Shown: positions 1 to 8,297, counted from the first letter of the stretch. The stretch is DNA of 20,721 nt from Thermoguttaceae bacterium (GCA_017454585.1 JAFTCU010000023.1:1-20721), one strand, 5' to 3'. Program-made: numbers and translations. The notes: generated by a model from the sequence alone, not told the origin.

Positions 1-1
1 C

Positions 2-322
2 AAGTTCCTTTCCATCGGCTCCAAATGCAGCGCGGCCAAGCATTTTTGTGCGCTGGACCCGAACGGCTGGGTGAAGGTTTGCAATCACTCGCCGCACGTG
101 ATCTGCCGCTGGGACGAAATCCCCGCCAAACTCCCGTCGGACCCTTACTGGAAGCGGTTCCTCGACTCGGACTACATTCCCGGGATGTGCGCGGGCTGCC
201 GCGACCTGAGCCACTGTCACGGCGGCTGCCGTGAAGCGGCGAACGTCTGGGGTGGGGACGTGGATGCGGCGGATCCCATTTTTAATTGCGATTTTGAAGG
301 TTTTAATAATTTAACCCACTAA
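2..322 (+). CDS. Radical SAM/SPASM-domain protein, C-terminal end (5' truncated)
   Basis: The reading frame is open from the window edge, so only the last 106 residues are visible. They form a SPASM auxiliary iron-sulfur domain: Cys, 12 residues, Gly, 4 residues, Cys; then the motif CAGCRDLSHCHGGC, which fits C-x2-C-x5-C-x3-C; then a last Cys in IFNC. This is the cysteine set that holds extra 4Fe-4S clusters in enzymes such as anaerobic sulfatase-maturating enzymes and peptide-modifying radical SAM proteins. The catalytic CxxxCxxC cluster lies upstream of the window and cannot be checked. A formylglycine-generating sulfatase maturase would suit a sulfatase-rich planctomycete, but the tail alone does not separate it from other SPASM enzymes. 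The frame ends in TAA and is followed after 87 bp by the phosphatase gene on the same strand. Confidence 0.85.
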   Translation, partial: KFLSIGSKCSAAKHFCALDPNGWVKVCNHSPHVICRWDEIPAKLPSDPYWKRFLDSDYIPGMCAGCRDLSHCHGGCREAANVWGGDVDAADPIFNCDFEGFNNLTH

Positions 323-327
323 CTTGA

Positions 328-343
328 CCGGCGAGGACGCCGG
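328..343 (+). promoter_or_regulatory. Hairpin with AGGA loop between the SPASM and PP2C genes
   Basis: Perfect 6-bp stem CCGGCG / CGCCGG enclosing the tetraloop AGGA. No T tract follows, so it is not a standard terminator. The exposed GGA is the core of a CsrA site; alternatively this is part of a dispersed intergenic hairpin family. Confidence 0.45.
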
Positions 344-357
344 CCCTCCAGATCGAA

Positions 358-376
358 ACGACGCTGGAAGCGTCGT
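358..376 (+). promoter_or_regulatory. Hairpin with GGA loop in the PP2C leader
   Basis: Perfect 8-bp stem ACGACGCT / AGCGTCGT with the trinucleotide loop GGA. It lies 33 bp before the phosphatase start codon. With the hairpin at 328-343 and the GGA in the Shine-Dalgarno sequence (398-402), it makes three GGA motifs spaced 31 and 33 nt apart, compatible with bridging by a CsrA dimer. The function is inferred. Confidence 0.45.
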
Positions 377-409
377 CCCCGTAAAAGACGTCCTTTTAGG
401 AGTAAACCC

Positions 410-1573
410 ATGAGACCAAGCGAAAACCCGTGGAAGAACTGCCTGGAATACTGCGCGATCAGTGAAATCGGTTTGCGCCGTTCCAATAATCAGGACTCAC
501 ACGACGAAGTGCCGGCCAGGAACCAGAAAATCTGGAATATGCGCGGCCATGTTTTTTGCGTGGCGGACGGAATGGGCGCACACGCTGCGGGCGAACTGGC
601 GAGCAAGCTGGCGACCGACACGATCCCGATGGTTTACCTGAAGCAGACACAGCTCACGCCGCCGGCCGCTCTTACGAAAGCGATCCAGGAAGCGAACACG
701 CGCATCCACGCCAAAGGGAATTCCGACGAGGAACTCAAAGGGATGGGGACCACCAACGACACGCTCGTGATCCTGCCCGAAGGTGTGATGATCGGCCACG
801 TGGGAGACAGTCGGGTCTATCGGCTCCGCGGGAACAAGTGGGAACAAATGACCCGCGACCACAGCGTCATCTGGGACAAAGAGGAGGCGCACGAGGTCAT
901 TGACGACTCGGTCCACAAAAACGTCATAACGCGCTGCCTCGGCGTTTCACCGGACGTCAAGCCGGACATTGAGGGACCGTGGCCCATTCAGGTCGGCGAC
1001 ATTTACCTCCTCTGCAGTGACGGCTTGTGCGGCCAGTTTGAGGAAGACCGCGAAACGAATTACTGCGAAATGGGGAAAATCCTCTCCGTTCTGCCGCTTC
1101 AGGAAGCGACCCGGGCGTTAGTGGACCTCGCCAATCTGCGGGGTGGACCTGATAATATTACGGTAGTTACGGTCAAGTACCTTGGACCTCAGCAGGCGGT
1201 TCCAACCACGCACGACCCGAAACCGGTTCCGATGGCGGCTGAAACGGAAATGCCGCACCCGGAAATGCCGGAGTGGCAGTGGAAAGTGATGAAACTCTTG
1301 GGCAAAAAACCGCCGAAAGCCTTTACGCAGCGTACGGGGCGAGGACCATACCGGTCATACTCGGCCGTTTGTGACTCCAAATTTGCGGTGGAACTGCGTC
1401 GGATCTTCACGGAACTGCGCCAAAGCGCCGGCACGCAGGCGGAACTGAATTTCAAAAAGGCGGACCAACTGGCTGGTGCTGCGGCCAAAGCTTTGGGAGA
1501 GAAAAATTTCAAGGACGCAACGAAATTTTTCGCCCAGGCGATTTCGGAAATTTGGCGGCAGCTGGCGGAATGA
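410..1573 (+). CDS. PP2C-family protein serine/threonine phosphatase with C-terminal helical extension
   Basis: This is a 387-aa metal-dependent (PPM/PP2C) phosphatase, expected to remove phosphate from Ser/Thr of cytoplasmic proteins and to oppose Hanks-type kinases. Family motifs occur in order: GLRRSNNQD (21-29), VADGMG with metal-binding Asp53, GMGTT (111-115), GHVGDSRVYRLR (129-140), DHS (150-152), LLCSDGL with Asp203 and GGPDNITVV with Asp248. The usual ITRALG motif reads ITRCLG (173-178). The catalytic domain ends near residue 258; typical bacterial stand-alone forms are about 240-260 aa. The remaining 130 residues are a Pro-rich linker and an Ala/Lys-rich, probably helical segment (about 328-387) that may bind a partner. 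No signal peptide or membrane segment is seen. The ATG start has AGGAG 7 nt upstream. No kinase gene is in the window. Confidence 0.93.
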   Translation: MRPSENPWKNCLEYCAISEIGLRRSNNQDSHDEVPARNQKIWNMRGHVFCVADGMGAHAAGELASKLATDTIPMVYLKQTQLTPPAALTKAIQEANTRIHAKGNSDEELKGMGTTNDTLVILPEGVMIGHVGDSRVYRLRGNKWEQMTRDHSVIWDKEEAHEVIDDSVHKNVITRCLGVSPDVKPDIEGPWPIQVGDIYLLCSDGLCGQFEEDRETNYCEMGKILSVLPLQEATRALVDLANLRGGPDNITVVTVKYLGPQQAVPTTHDPKPVPMAAETEMPHPEMPEWQWKVMKLLGKKPPKAFTQRTGRGPYRSYSAVCDSKFAVELRRIFTELRQSAGTQAELNFKKADQLAGAAAKALGEKNFKDATKFFAQAISEIWRQLAE

Positions 1574-1696
1574 TCCCAGGGGAAACGTTGATTCAAAAGG
1601 CTATGAAAGTGAAAATCAGGCGTTAAGTATTTTCCTTTCTCTTTAACTTTTTGTTGGTCATTTTCGTTATAGTTTCCCCAATCTCTCAAATCTCTC

Positions 1697-1725
1697 TTGC
1701 GTCAATTTAGAAAAAAGAGTAAAAT
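1697..1725 (+). promoter_or_regulatory. Candidate sigma-70 promoter for the MMPL operon
   Basis: TTGCGT (1697-1702), a 17-bp spacer and TAAAAT (1720-1725) lie 80 bp before the transporter start. The -10 matches 5 of 6 consensus positions and the -35 keeps TTG. The 232-bp gap 1574-1805 is otherwise AT-rich without a convincing gene; there is no clear T-tailed terminator for the phosphatase gene. Confidence 0.4.
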
Positions 1726-1805
1726 TACCGCGTATTGTGTTTCTTTTCAAACCGGTGGAAGTTTTTTGACCGTTCAAAAATTGAAACTTTTGAGGAAAAC
1801 ATTTC

Positions 1806-4800
1806 GTGGCAGACTCCAAATCACACGCAAATTCAGAGCCTAGACAGCATTCGGTACTCTCGGCGCCGATGGGGGTGATCATTGGCTCGATTTTAAAATA
1901 TAACTATCTGATCCTCTTCCTGATGATCGCGGGGGCGGTCTCGGCTGGTCTATATACGATGGAACATTTGTCGTTTAAAAACAGACGTTTGGACCTGATC
2001 AACCCGAAAAGCGAATGGAATCAGTATTGGCTCGAGTATATTTCCAAATTTGGCAGTGAGGACGACTTAATAATTGTGGTGGACGGTGACTCTGCGGAGA
2101 AAATCATTCCGGCCCTGAATGCAACCGCGGCAGAAATTGAGAAAAAACCGAATCTTTTCCATTCCCTTTTTTATAAATTTGACGATACAGCACTCCTTTC
2201 CAAGGCCCTTTATTTCGCATCGGAGGAGGAACTTCAGGACCTGAATCTTTTTTTGAAGTGTCATGAGGACGTTTTTCAGGGGAACTGGGATACACTGTCG
2301 ATCGATCGGATCCTTCCCCAGACAGTTATGCCTTTGGCCGCTGAACCAGGGCAGATCCCGCCGCGAATGGTGGCCAATATGCGCCAGGCGCTGGAACGAA
2401 TGATTTTCAGTCTGGAACAGGCGCTCGGTCCGACCTACCAGTTTTGCTCGCCATTCCCGGAAATCGATCTTTCCAAGGGCAGAGACGGGGGAAAACTGCC
2501 GACCACGTCGAGACCGGAAGCGTCCAACAAAAACCGGAGTATGCTGAACGGTTTCAACTCCGCATGGAATGGAACGCAGTCAAGTATTTCCGATTCGACG
2601 GTCACCATGGCGTCTTTGGAACCGCAGGAAAATTTGGTTCATTACATCGCGAACTACCCGGGTTCAGAATTCTGGGTGGTCAACTATGCTCCTGATGTGA
2701 CGGATCCGTACGTTCCTTGCAGCGAAACCGCTACACAGACGTCCAATTATTACCCGATGGAAAGTGCGAATGGCGGGAATTTTCAGGATGTTTCCGAGTT
2801 GAATCCACAGCTTTACGCCATGCGTTCACCATTTGACTCACACGAGAATCTGGAACCGGGTCTTCCCTCGCCTGAGGGAGAAATGCAGATGGAGCCGGCA
2901 AATCCGTACTATGGTTCTAACCTGGCGGAAATCCCGGCGTCTGCGGAATCAGATCAGGCGACGTTCGCATCGGTCAACGAAATCGAAAATGAGACGGTTG
3001 AGGCCTCTTTGAATCGTTCCCCGCAGTCTGGGGAAAGTGATCCGGTTTCCGCTCCAATCAAACGTGCAGACCATGACTCGCACATTCATTATACGTGGCT
3101 GACTCCCAATAAAACGGCCGTCATGATGGTGAAAATGCGGGAGGAAAAGAACGCGGATTTCGCTCGCGGGACTGCGGGAATTGAGACTCTGCGCTCCATT
3201 TTGGCTTCCATTCAGGAAAAACATCCGGGAGTAACCCTCCAGCTGACTGGTCTTCCGGTGATGGAAAACGACGAAATGCGTTCCAGCCAGAACGCGATGA
3301 ACTGGGCGACGTGGCTTTCGGTTTTAGGCGTGGCGCTCCTGTATATTTACTTCTTCCGCGAACTGAGGCATCCGATTCTGGCGATTATCGCCCTTTTCGT
3401 TGGGATCGGCTGGAGTATGGCGTATATTACGTTTTTCATCGGACACCTGAATATCCTTAGCATGGCCTTCGCGGTCATTCTGATTGGTCTTGGGATTGAC
3501 TTTGGGATCCATTACACGTCCCGGTATTTGACGTGTCGGGCCGAGGGAAACGACACGAAAACGGCTCTGATACACACGGGAAAAGAGATCGGCCCGGGAA
3601 TCCTTACCGGTGCGCTCACGACTGCCGCGGCGTTTTTCATGGCGGGAATGACTGAGTTCACCGGGATAGCCGAATTGGGTATCATCGCGGGCGGCGGAGT
3701 CCTTTGCTGCTGTCTGGCTGCGTTGACAGTTTTACCGATTTTGATCTACATGGTGGACAAAAACCGGCCGCAGGAAAAGTTCAAAATGCCCCGCAGTATG
3801 GTTTTATTCCAGGGAAATCCCAAAGTCGTGTTTTTCCTGAGCGTCCTCATCATTGGAGCAGTCGCCTGTGGGCTTCCGAAGCTTTATTACGATTACAATT
3901 TGCTGAATCTCCAGCCGAAAGGACTTGAAAGCGTCGCGCTGGAAATGCGTCTCATTGAGGAGAGCAAACAGAGTTGCTGGTTTGCCATCTCGATGAGCGA
4001 TAACGAGGAGGTCTTGCGCGACCGAATTGAAAAATTCTCAGTCCTCCCCAGTGTTGATCACGTGGAGCAGCTTGTAACGTTGATTTCGGACGAAAACCCG
4101 CTGGTACGTCAGATTCATGAAGTGCTGACCAAAACGCCGTCGGACGTCCATCAAAGTCCTGTTCTGACGAAAGAAGACGCTCGAAAACTTTATCAGTGTC
4201 TCGAAATGGCCCGCTTGTGTCTGACCGGAAAAGCGGAATTTTTGTCGTACTATGAACGGATCGAGGCGCTTCAGAAACAACTGCTCGGAATGCGCCTGAC
4301 GGAATATTTCGCCCGAATGACGCAATATCAGGAATCTCTCGCACGGGATCTGCTGGCGAAACTGAATAAACTCGAGAAAATGTCGTCGCCCGAACCGCCG
4401 ACTTTGAGTGACCTTCCGAAAGCGTATGTGGACCGTATGCGCGCGGAGGATGGAACCTATCTGCTCAAGATCTACGCCAAGGGAGATCTGTGGGATATGG
4501 ATAACCTGGAGAAGTTCGTTAAAGAAGTCCGATCCGTTGATCCGAAAGTGACGGGAAACCCGTTACAGACGTACGAATGTTCGCTCCAGATGAAAAAAGG
4601 TTACCAGGACGCGGCCATTTACGCCCTGGGAATCGTTTTCCTGCTTCTTATGCTGGACCTTCGGAGTCTCGCAGATACGTTCTTCGCCATGCTTCCTGTT
4701 TTGCTTGGGATCATCTGTACGTTCGGGATCATGGGGTACTTCAATATCCCTCTGAACGCCGCTAACCTGATCGTTTTACCGCTGATCCTTGGTATTGGAA

Positions 4801-5306
4801 TCGACGATGGTGTACACATTATGCACGATTTCCACAATTCATACAATGGCGGGGTTTACAGGATCTCCTCATCAACTTCAATGAGTGTCATTTTGACATC
4901 GCTTACCACGATTTTGAGTTTTGGAACGCTAATGCTTGCCGAACATCGCGGCCTTCAGAGCCTTGGAATGGTTCTGGCAATCGGAACGACGTGCTGCTGG
5001 TTGACGTCTCTGCTGGTTTTGCCTGCGATGCTGAATTTGTTCTTCTCTCACGGGAACCAGCCGATTTCGCAAAATGCGAATCCTGTGCCGCGGCCGGAAT
5101 TACGTACTGTTCCGTGTGAGGATTCCTGGTCAGGCCGACAGAATTCAGAGTCAAGTTACGCACGGGAAAACGCGAATCACCACGATGTTCTGGCGTTTAC
5201 CCCTTTCATAGATGACGAATTTGTATTTCCCCCGCGTCGTTCGGCGACCTGTTACACTCGAAACGCGGATGGTGAAATCGTCAATTCAACGGGAAAAGCG
5301 GCATGA
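1806..5306 (+). CDS. MMPL-family RND transporter (HpnN-like), extra large
   Basis: This 1166-aa inner-membrane protein has the duplicated RND/MMPL plan: TM1 (about 30-48), a long extracytoplasmic domain, five TM helices (about 499-645), TM7 (about 675-695), a second shorter domain, and five TM helices (about 938-1085). Proton-relay-type motifs are present in both halves: GLGIDFGIHY in TM4 with Asp565, and GIGIDDGVHIMH in TM10 with Asp1000/Asp1001. Relatives move hydrophobic lipids (hopanoids by HpnN, mycolates and acyl-trehaloses by MmpL) using proton motive force. HpnN-type proteins are near 850-900 aa; the excess is mostly a low-complexity insert rich in Ser, Asn, Glu and Pro (about residues 215-430). 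The C-terminal tail (about 1090-1166) is hydrophilic. The start is GTG with GAGGA 9 nt upstream; the ATG at 1869 would cost 21 residues but keep TM1. The stop overlaps the next start as ATGA. Confidence 0.9.
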   Translation: MADSKSHANSEPRQHSVLSAPMGVIIGSILKYNYLILFLMIAGAVSAGLYTMEHLSFKNRRLDLINPKSEWNQYWLEYISKFGSEDDLIIVVDGDSAEKIIPALNATAAEIEKKPNLFHSLFYKFDDTALLSKALYFASEEELQDLNLFLKCHEDVFQGNWDTLSIDRILPQTVMPLAAEPGQIPPRMVANMRQALERMIFSLEQALGPTYQFCSPFPEIDLSKGRDGGKLPTTSRPEASNKNRSMLNGFNSAWNGTQSSISDSTVTMASLEPQENLVHYIANYPGSEFWVVNYAPDVTDPYVPCSETATQTSNYYPMESANGGNFQDVSELNPQLYAMRSPFDSHENLEPGLPSPEGEMQMEPANPYYGSNLAEIPASAESDQATFASVNEIENETVEASLNRSPQSGESDPVSAPIKRADHDSHIHYTWLTPNKTAVMMVKMREEKNADFARGTAGIETLRSILASIQEKHPGVTLQLTGLPVMENDEMRSSQNAMNWATWLSVLGVALLYIYFFRELRHPILAIIALFVGIGWSMAYITFFIGHLNILSMAFAVILIGLGIDFGIHYTSRYLTCRAEGNDTKTALIHTGKEIGPGILTGALTTAAAFFMAGMTEFTGIAELGIIAGGGVLCCCLAALTVLPILIYMVDKNRPQEKFKMPRSMVLFQGNPKVVFFLSVLIIGAVACGLPKLYYDYNLLNLQPKGLESVALEMRLIEESKQSCWFAISMSDNEEVLRDRIEKFSVLPSVDHVEQLVTLISDENPLVRQIHEVLTKTPSDVHQSPVLTKEDARKLYQCLEMARLCLTGKAEFLSYYERIEALQKQLLGMRLTEYFARMTQYQESLARDLLAKLNKLEKMSSPEPPTLSDLPKAYVDRMRAEDGTYLLKIYAKGDLWDMDNLEKFVKEVRSVDPKVTGNPLQTYECSLQMKKGYQDAAIYALGIVFLLLMLDLRSLADTFFAMLPVLLGIICTFGIMGYFNIPLNAANLIVLPLILGIGIDDGVHIMHDFHNSYNGGVYRISSSTSMSVILTSLTTILSFGTLMLAEHRGLQSLGMVLAIGTTCCWLTSLLVLPAMLNLFFSHGNQPISQNANPVPRPELRTVPCEDSWSGRQNSESSYARENANHHDVLAFTPFIDDEFVFPPRRSATCYTRNADGEIVNSTGKAA

Positions 5307-6592
5307 CCCCGTTTGAGGATTTTCTGTTTTACGATGCCCAACGTGCAAACGACATCGAATCCCTTGCGGATGCCGTAACGATTTTGCACTTTTCGGGTCA
5401 ACCCGATATTTTGCGTCTGGAACGGGCCATTTCCGAGGCCGCTGAACATCATCCAACCTCGCGGTGTCTGGTTTCGATTCGCCCGGATGGAACGCTGGAT
5501 CGGACCATCTCGCCATCAGAAATTCCGCTAGTGAGGGAGGAGTCGCTTTCAGTTCCCCTTCCGCCGCTCCAGATCCAGAAGGAACCAGGGTTGAAATTCT
5601 GGTTCCTCAATCTGCCGGATTCCGGTGGGTTTCAGCTTTGGTTTCAGTTTCATCATGTGACGACCGACGCACTTGGAGCGTTTCGTTTCCTTGAAGAAAT
5701 ATTTGAACGTTATGCCGCGGAAACGACAAATGGTTCAGTGGATTTGAAGTCGGAATATCCGACTGACTCGGAACTGGATGTGTGCCAGGCCGTGAAACCG
5801 CGTGTAACGTTCTCTTTGGTTTGCGCCGCGGTTTGGCAGATTTTAACATTTCCGTTCCGTCGGAAGCCCAGGGAGATTTCCATTTCGGGAAAATCTCTGG
5901 TGGGAACCGCCAAACAGCCTCTTTTTAGGACGCTGACGATTGAGGAAACACGCCAAAGGCTCGACGCTGCGCACAAGCAGGGGATTTCGCTGAATGATCA
6001 AATCCTGGCGGCAACGTTTCGGGCGATTGAAAACCTTCAACCCGATAGAAGGCCGATCCAGATCGCGGTTCCGGTGAATACCCGGTCAGGAAGGTTTCTT
6101 AAAATGCCGCTTCGGAATCTCGTGAGTGTCGTCTTTATTCGCGCATCCAGGCAGATGCCGTATTGGTCAGATGCCCGGCTTCTGCGCTGGATTCACCGTC
6201 AAATGAGTCCAGACCGGAAAAAACTCAGGGCGGATTTGTTGATCCAGGAGTTAAAGTGGCTTTGTGCGTGGCGCTGGAAGGGAGATCATCGTTGGGGAAT
6301 GAAGTGGTTTGTGCGGCGTAAAAGCCCGCTTGCGACGGTGGTCGTTTCCAATTTGGGCGTCCTTTTTCGGGATTCGCGTCTTCCACGGACGGAGGACGGC
6401 CGTTTGAAAATCGGTTCTTTGACCCTTGAGCGCGTGGAGCAGATTTCGCCCCGCACGACCAATGCGGCTATTACGCTGGCGCTTGGAACCTACGCTGGCC
6501 GCCTGCATTTCGGGATGAATTGGGACCCCACACGGGTTGAGCGCGCTGAAGCGCAGCGGCTTTTGGATTTTTTAACGACGTATGAACCCTGA
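5303..6592 (+). CDS. Condensation-domain-fold acyltransferase (PapA/WES/BAHD-like)
   Basis: A 429-aa protein with the signature of CoA- or carrier-dependent acyltransferases. HHVTTDALG at 117-125 matches HHxxxDG, with His118 as the expected base and Asp122 structural; the usual Gly after Asp is Ala. Further features fit the two-lobed fold: IAVPVNTR (about 256-263, like the VPVxLR strand of these enzymes) and RKSPLATVVVSNLG (about 341-354, like the 'tnv' strand before the second lobe). Members join fatty acyl groups to alcohols or sugars, as in mycobacterial PapA proteins, or make wax esters or peptide bonds. No signal peptide is seen, so it probably acts at the cytoplasmic face. Its ATG overlaps the transporter stop by 4 bp, so the two are translationally coupled and probably handle the same lipid. 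The substrate cannot be told from sequence. Confidence 0.75.
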   Translation: MTPFEDFLFYDAQRANDIESLADAVTILHFSGQPDILRLERAISEAAEHHPTSRCLVSIRPDGTLDRTISPSEIPLVREESLSVPLPPLQIQKEPGLKFWFLNLPDSGGFQLWFQFHHVTTDALGAFRFLEEIFERYAAETTNGSVDLKSEYPTDSELDVCQAVKPRVTFSLVCAAVWQILTFPFRRKPREISISGKSLVGTAKQPLFRTLTIEETRQRLDAAHKQGISLNDQILAATFRAIENLQPDRRPIQIAVPVNTRSGRFLKMPLRNLVSVVFIRASRQMPYWSDARLLRWIHRQMSPDRKKLRADLLIQELKWLCAWRWKGDHRWGMKWFVRRKSPLATVVVSNLGVLFRDSRLPRTEDGRLKIGSLTLERVEQISPRTTNAAITLALGTYAGRLHFGMNWDPTRVERAEAQRLLDFLTTYEP

Positions 6593-6619
6593 CCTTTTCC
6601 TTTGCGTAAAACTCCCAAA

Positions 6620-7855
6620 ATGAACTACCACCTTCTTGACCAATCCCTGAACCATGAACTTTCTCCTGCTGCCGCTTCGGATCTGAGCCTCGAAAACGTC
6701 GCAGAACTTCACGCCCGGCTGGGTTTTCCGGAACGGACGTTTCCGGTCATTCACATCACGGGGACCAAAGGTAAGGGAAGCACGGCTGCGATGTTTGCCT
6801 CCGTTTTGCGCGAGGCCGGGCTGAAAGTCGGCCTTTATACCTCACCGCACGTGGTCTCACTGGAGGAGCGCATCCAGATCAATGGTCAATCTGTTTCGGA
6901 AGTACGGCTGAACGAAATTCTGGAAGAAAAACTCCGTCCCATCGTCGAGGAAATGGCGGAGGAGGGTAAACCCTTGACGTTTTTTGAGCTTTTGACTGTC
7001 GCGGCCTTTGAGTATTTTGCGGAAGAAACCGTCGATTTTGCCGTGGTCGAAGTGGGAATGGGAGGGCGAACAGACGCGACGAATATTTGCTTGCCGTGTC
7101 TGACGATTCTGACCAACGTGGCACTCGACCACACGGACCAGCTCGGCTTGACACTTGAGGAGATCGCTCGTGAAAAAGCAGGGATCATCAAGCGCGAGAT
7201 CCCGCTAATCGTCGGGAAAATGGCACCGGAAACCCTAACTCGCGTGCGACCGGTGATCGAAGAGATCGCGGTCCGGCAAAACGCCCCCGTGGCTTGGGCG
7301 GGAACGCACTTTCCCGAGACGATCGGCCCTGAAATTGAGCTTGGAATGCCCGGCGAGCACCAGCGCGCCAACGCTGCCATCGTCTGTAAAGCGGCCTCGG
7401 TCATGGATTTCATTACGCCCGAAAATCTCTGGAACGGTTTGAAAAAGGCCAAACTTCCCGGTCGGCTGGAGGTCGTTTCGGAAAACCCGACGGTGATTTT
7501 GGATGCGGCGCATACGCCCGACTCGATGGCCCATACGGTTCAATGGGTCCGTGAAACATTTCCAGCCTCGCGAAAAACCGTGCTCTTTACGGCCGCCAAA
7601 GACAAAAACTGGCGTATGATGCTGAACCTTTTGCTTCTGCTCGACCCAAAACGGCTCATTTTGGCAGAATTCCCGGCAGAGCGTTCCGTAAGTTCCGAAG
7701 AAATAGGGGCGTTCCTGGCTTCCCGGCCTGGAGTGGAAAGGATCCCCGACCCACGGACGGCATACGTCTCCGCGCGAAATGGCCTGGTTGAGAACGACCT
7801 GTTGCTTGTGACAGGATCTTTTTTCCTGCTAAGAGAAATTTATTCGCAGAGTTAA
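6620..7855 (+). CDS. folC: Bifunctional folylpolyglutamate synthase / dihydrofolate synthase
   Basis: This Mur-ligase-superfamily cytosolic enzyme adds glutamate to dihydropteroate and to folates with ATP. The 411-aa product has full family length. Motifs: P-loop HITGTKGKGST (GTKGKGS at 48-54), YTSPHVVSLEERIQING, VVEVGMGGRTDATN, NVALDHTDQLGLTLEEIAREKAGIIK (Mg/ATP region with the carbamylatable Lys), and ILDAAHTPDS, where most relatives read DGAHNP. The start is uncertain: an in-frame TTG at 6602 adds six residues. I prefer the ATG at 6620, because relatives begin close to this MNY. Neither has a clear Shine-Dalgarno sequence, and the gene follows the acyltransferase by 27 bp, so it is probably read from the same transcript. 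The cofactor role seems unrelated to the lipid genes. Confidence 0.93.
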   Translation: MNYHLLDQSLNHELSPAAASDLSLENVAELHARLGFPERTFPVIHITGTKGKGSTAAMFASVLREAGLKVGLYTSPHVVSLEERIQINGQSVSEVRLNEILEEKLRPIVEEMAEEGKPLTFFELLTVAAFEYFAEETVDFAVVEVGMGGRTDATNICLPCLTILTNVALDHTDQLGLTLEEIAREKAGIIKREIPLIVGKMAPETLTRVRPVIEEIAVRQNAPVAWAGTHFPETIGPEIELGMPGEHQRANAAIVCKAASVMDFITPENLWNGLKKAKLPGRLEVVSENPTVILDAAHTPDSMAHTVQWVRETFPASRKTVLFTAAKDKNWRMMLNLLLLLDPKRLILAEFPAERSVSSEEIGAFLASRPGVERIPDPRTAYVSARNGLVENDLLLVTGSFFLLREIYSQS

Positions 7856-7889
7856 TTCTTCAAACCCGGAAAAAAACCATAAAATCGGG

Positions 7890-7910
7890 AATATTTTGAG
7901 AAATATTTTT
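7890..7910 (+). terminator. Weak AT-rich hairpin after folC
   Basis: AATATTT-TGAG-AAATATT followed by TTT. The 7-bp stem is all A/T, so it would be a weak intrinsic terminator. It sits between the folC stop and the strong promoter at 7919. Confidence 0.3.
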
Positions 7911-7918
7911 CCAAACTC

Positions 7919-7947
7919 TTGACATTTGCGATTTGGTGTGGTATAAT
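7919..7947 (+). promoter_or_regulatory. Consensus sigma-70 promoter with extended -10
   Basis: TTGACA (7919-7924), a spacer of exactly 17 bp and TATAAT (7942-7947), both full consensus, plus TG at 7939-7940 giving an extended -10 (TGGTATAAT). Transcription should start near 7954 and run through a leader of about 120 nt into the 73-aa gene. It is the strongest promoter in the window. Confidence 0.85.
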
Positions 7948-8075
7948 ACTTTGCAGATTACAATGGGAAAGTTTTTCCTGTGTGATTTTTACGACCAAGT
8001 CTCCAGCCGCTCTTTTTTGTTATGGCGGTTCGTGAGCTTTCTCATCATAAGGTGAATCATAAAAGGAGGTATAAA

Positions 8076-8297
8076 ATGAGAACGGTTTTTGACGCGATTT
8101 TGGAGTGTGGGCACGACGAGGATTTCGTCCCCCAGAGAACGCCGGATTTCAAACCGACGGACGCTCCTGCGGGTTCATTGGCCAAGCTGAAAGTTCTCGC
8201 GGAACGTGTGCGGATGGGTTTCCCGCTCTGGCACGAAGATGACCGCAGCGATTACAGCGGCCTGACCGGGTATCGAACTTCGGAAAACGAAGAATGA
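8076..8297 (+). CDS. Small conserved-type hypothetical protein (73 aa)
   Basis: An acidic soluble 73-aa protein without signal peptide or membrane helix. Its features are an N-terminal MRTVFDAILECGHDEDF, a PAGSLAKLKVLAERV segment that should be helical, and the signature GFPLWHEDDRSDYSGL (48-63). I recall small planctomycete proteins with a similar 'G-x-PLWHPxD' ending, but I know no function. It holds one Cys (Cys11), and the CGH triplet plus His53 could bind metal, though nothing proves this. The start is the ATG at 8076, with AGGAGG 6 nt upstream; an upstream in-frame ATG at 8022 lacks a ribosome site. A consensus promoter, perfect Shine-Dalgarno sequence and its own terminator imply a monocistronic, strongly expressed gene. 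The SD contains GGA, so CsrA control is possible. Confidence 0.8.
   Translation: MRTVFDAILECGHDEDFVPQRTPDFKPTDAPAGSLAKLKVLAERVRMGFPLWHEDDRSDYSGLTGYRTSENEE

Noticed and set aside
1584..1624. Possible terminator after the PP2C gene (AACG..TGATT / AATCA..CGTT)
   Set aside because: The stem is broken by unpaired bases and has a 20-nt loop; only a loose T-rich stretch follows, so support is weak.
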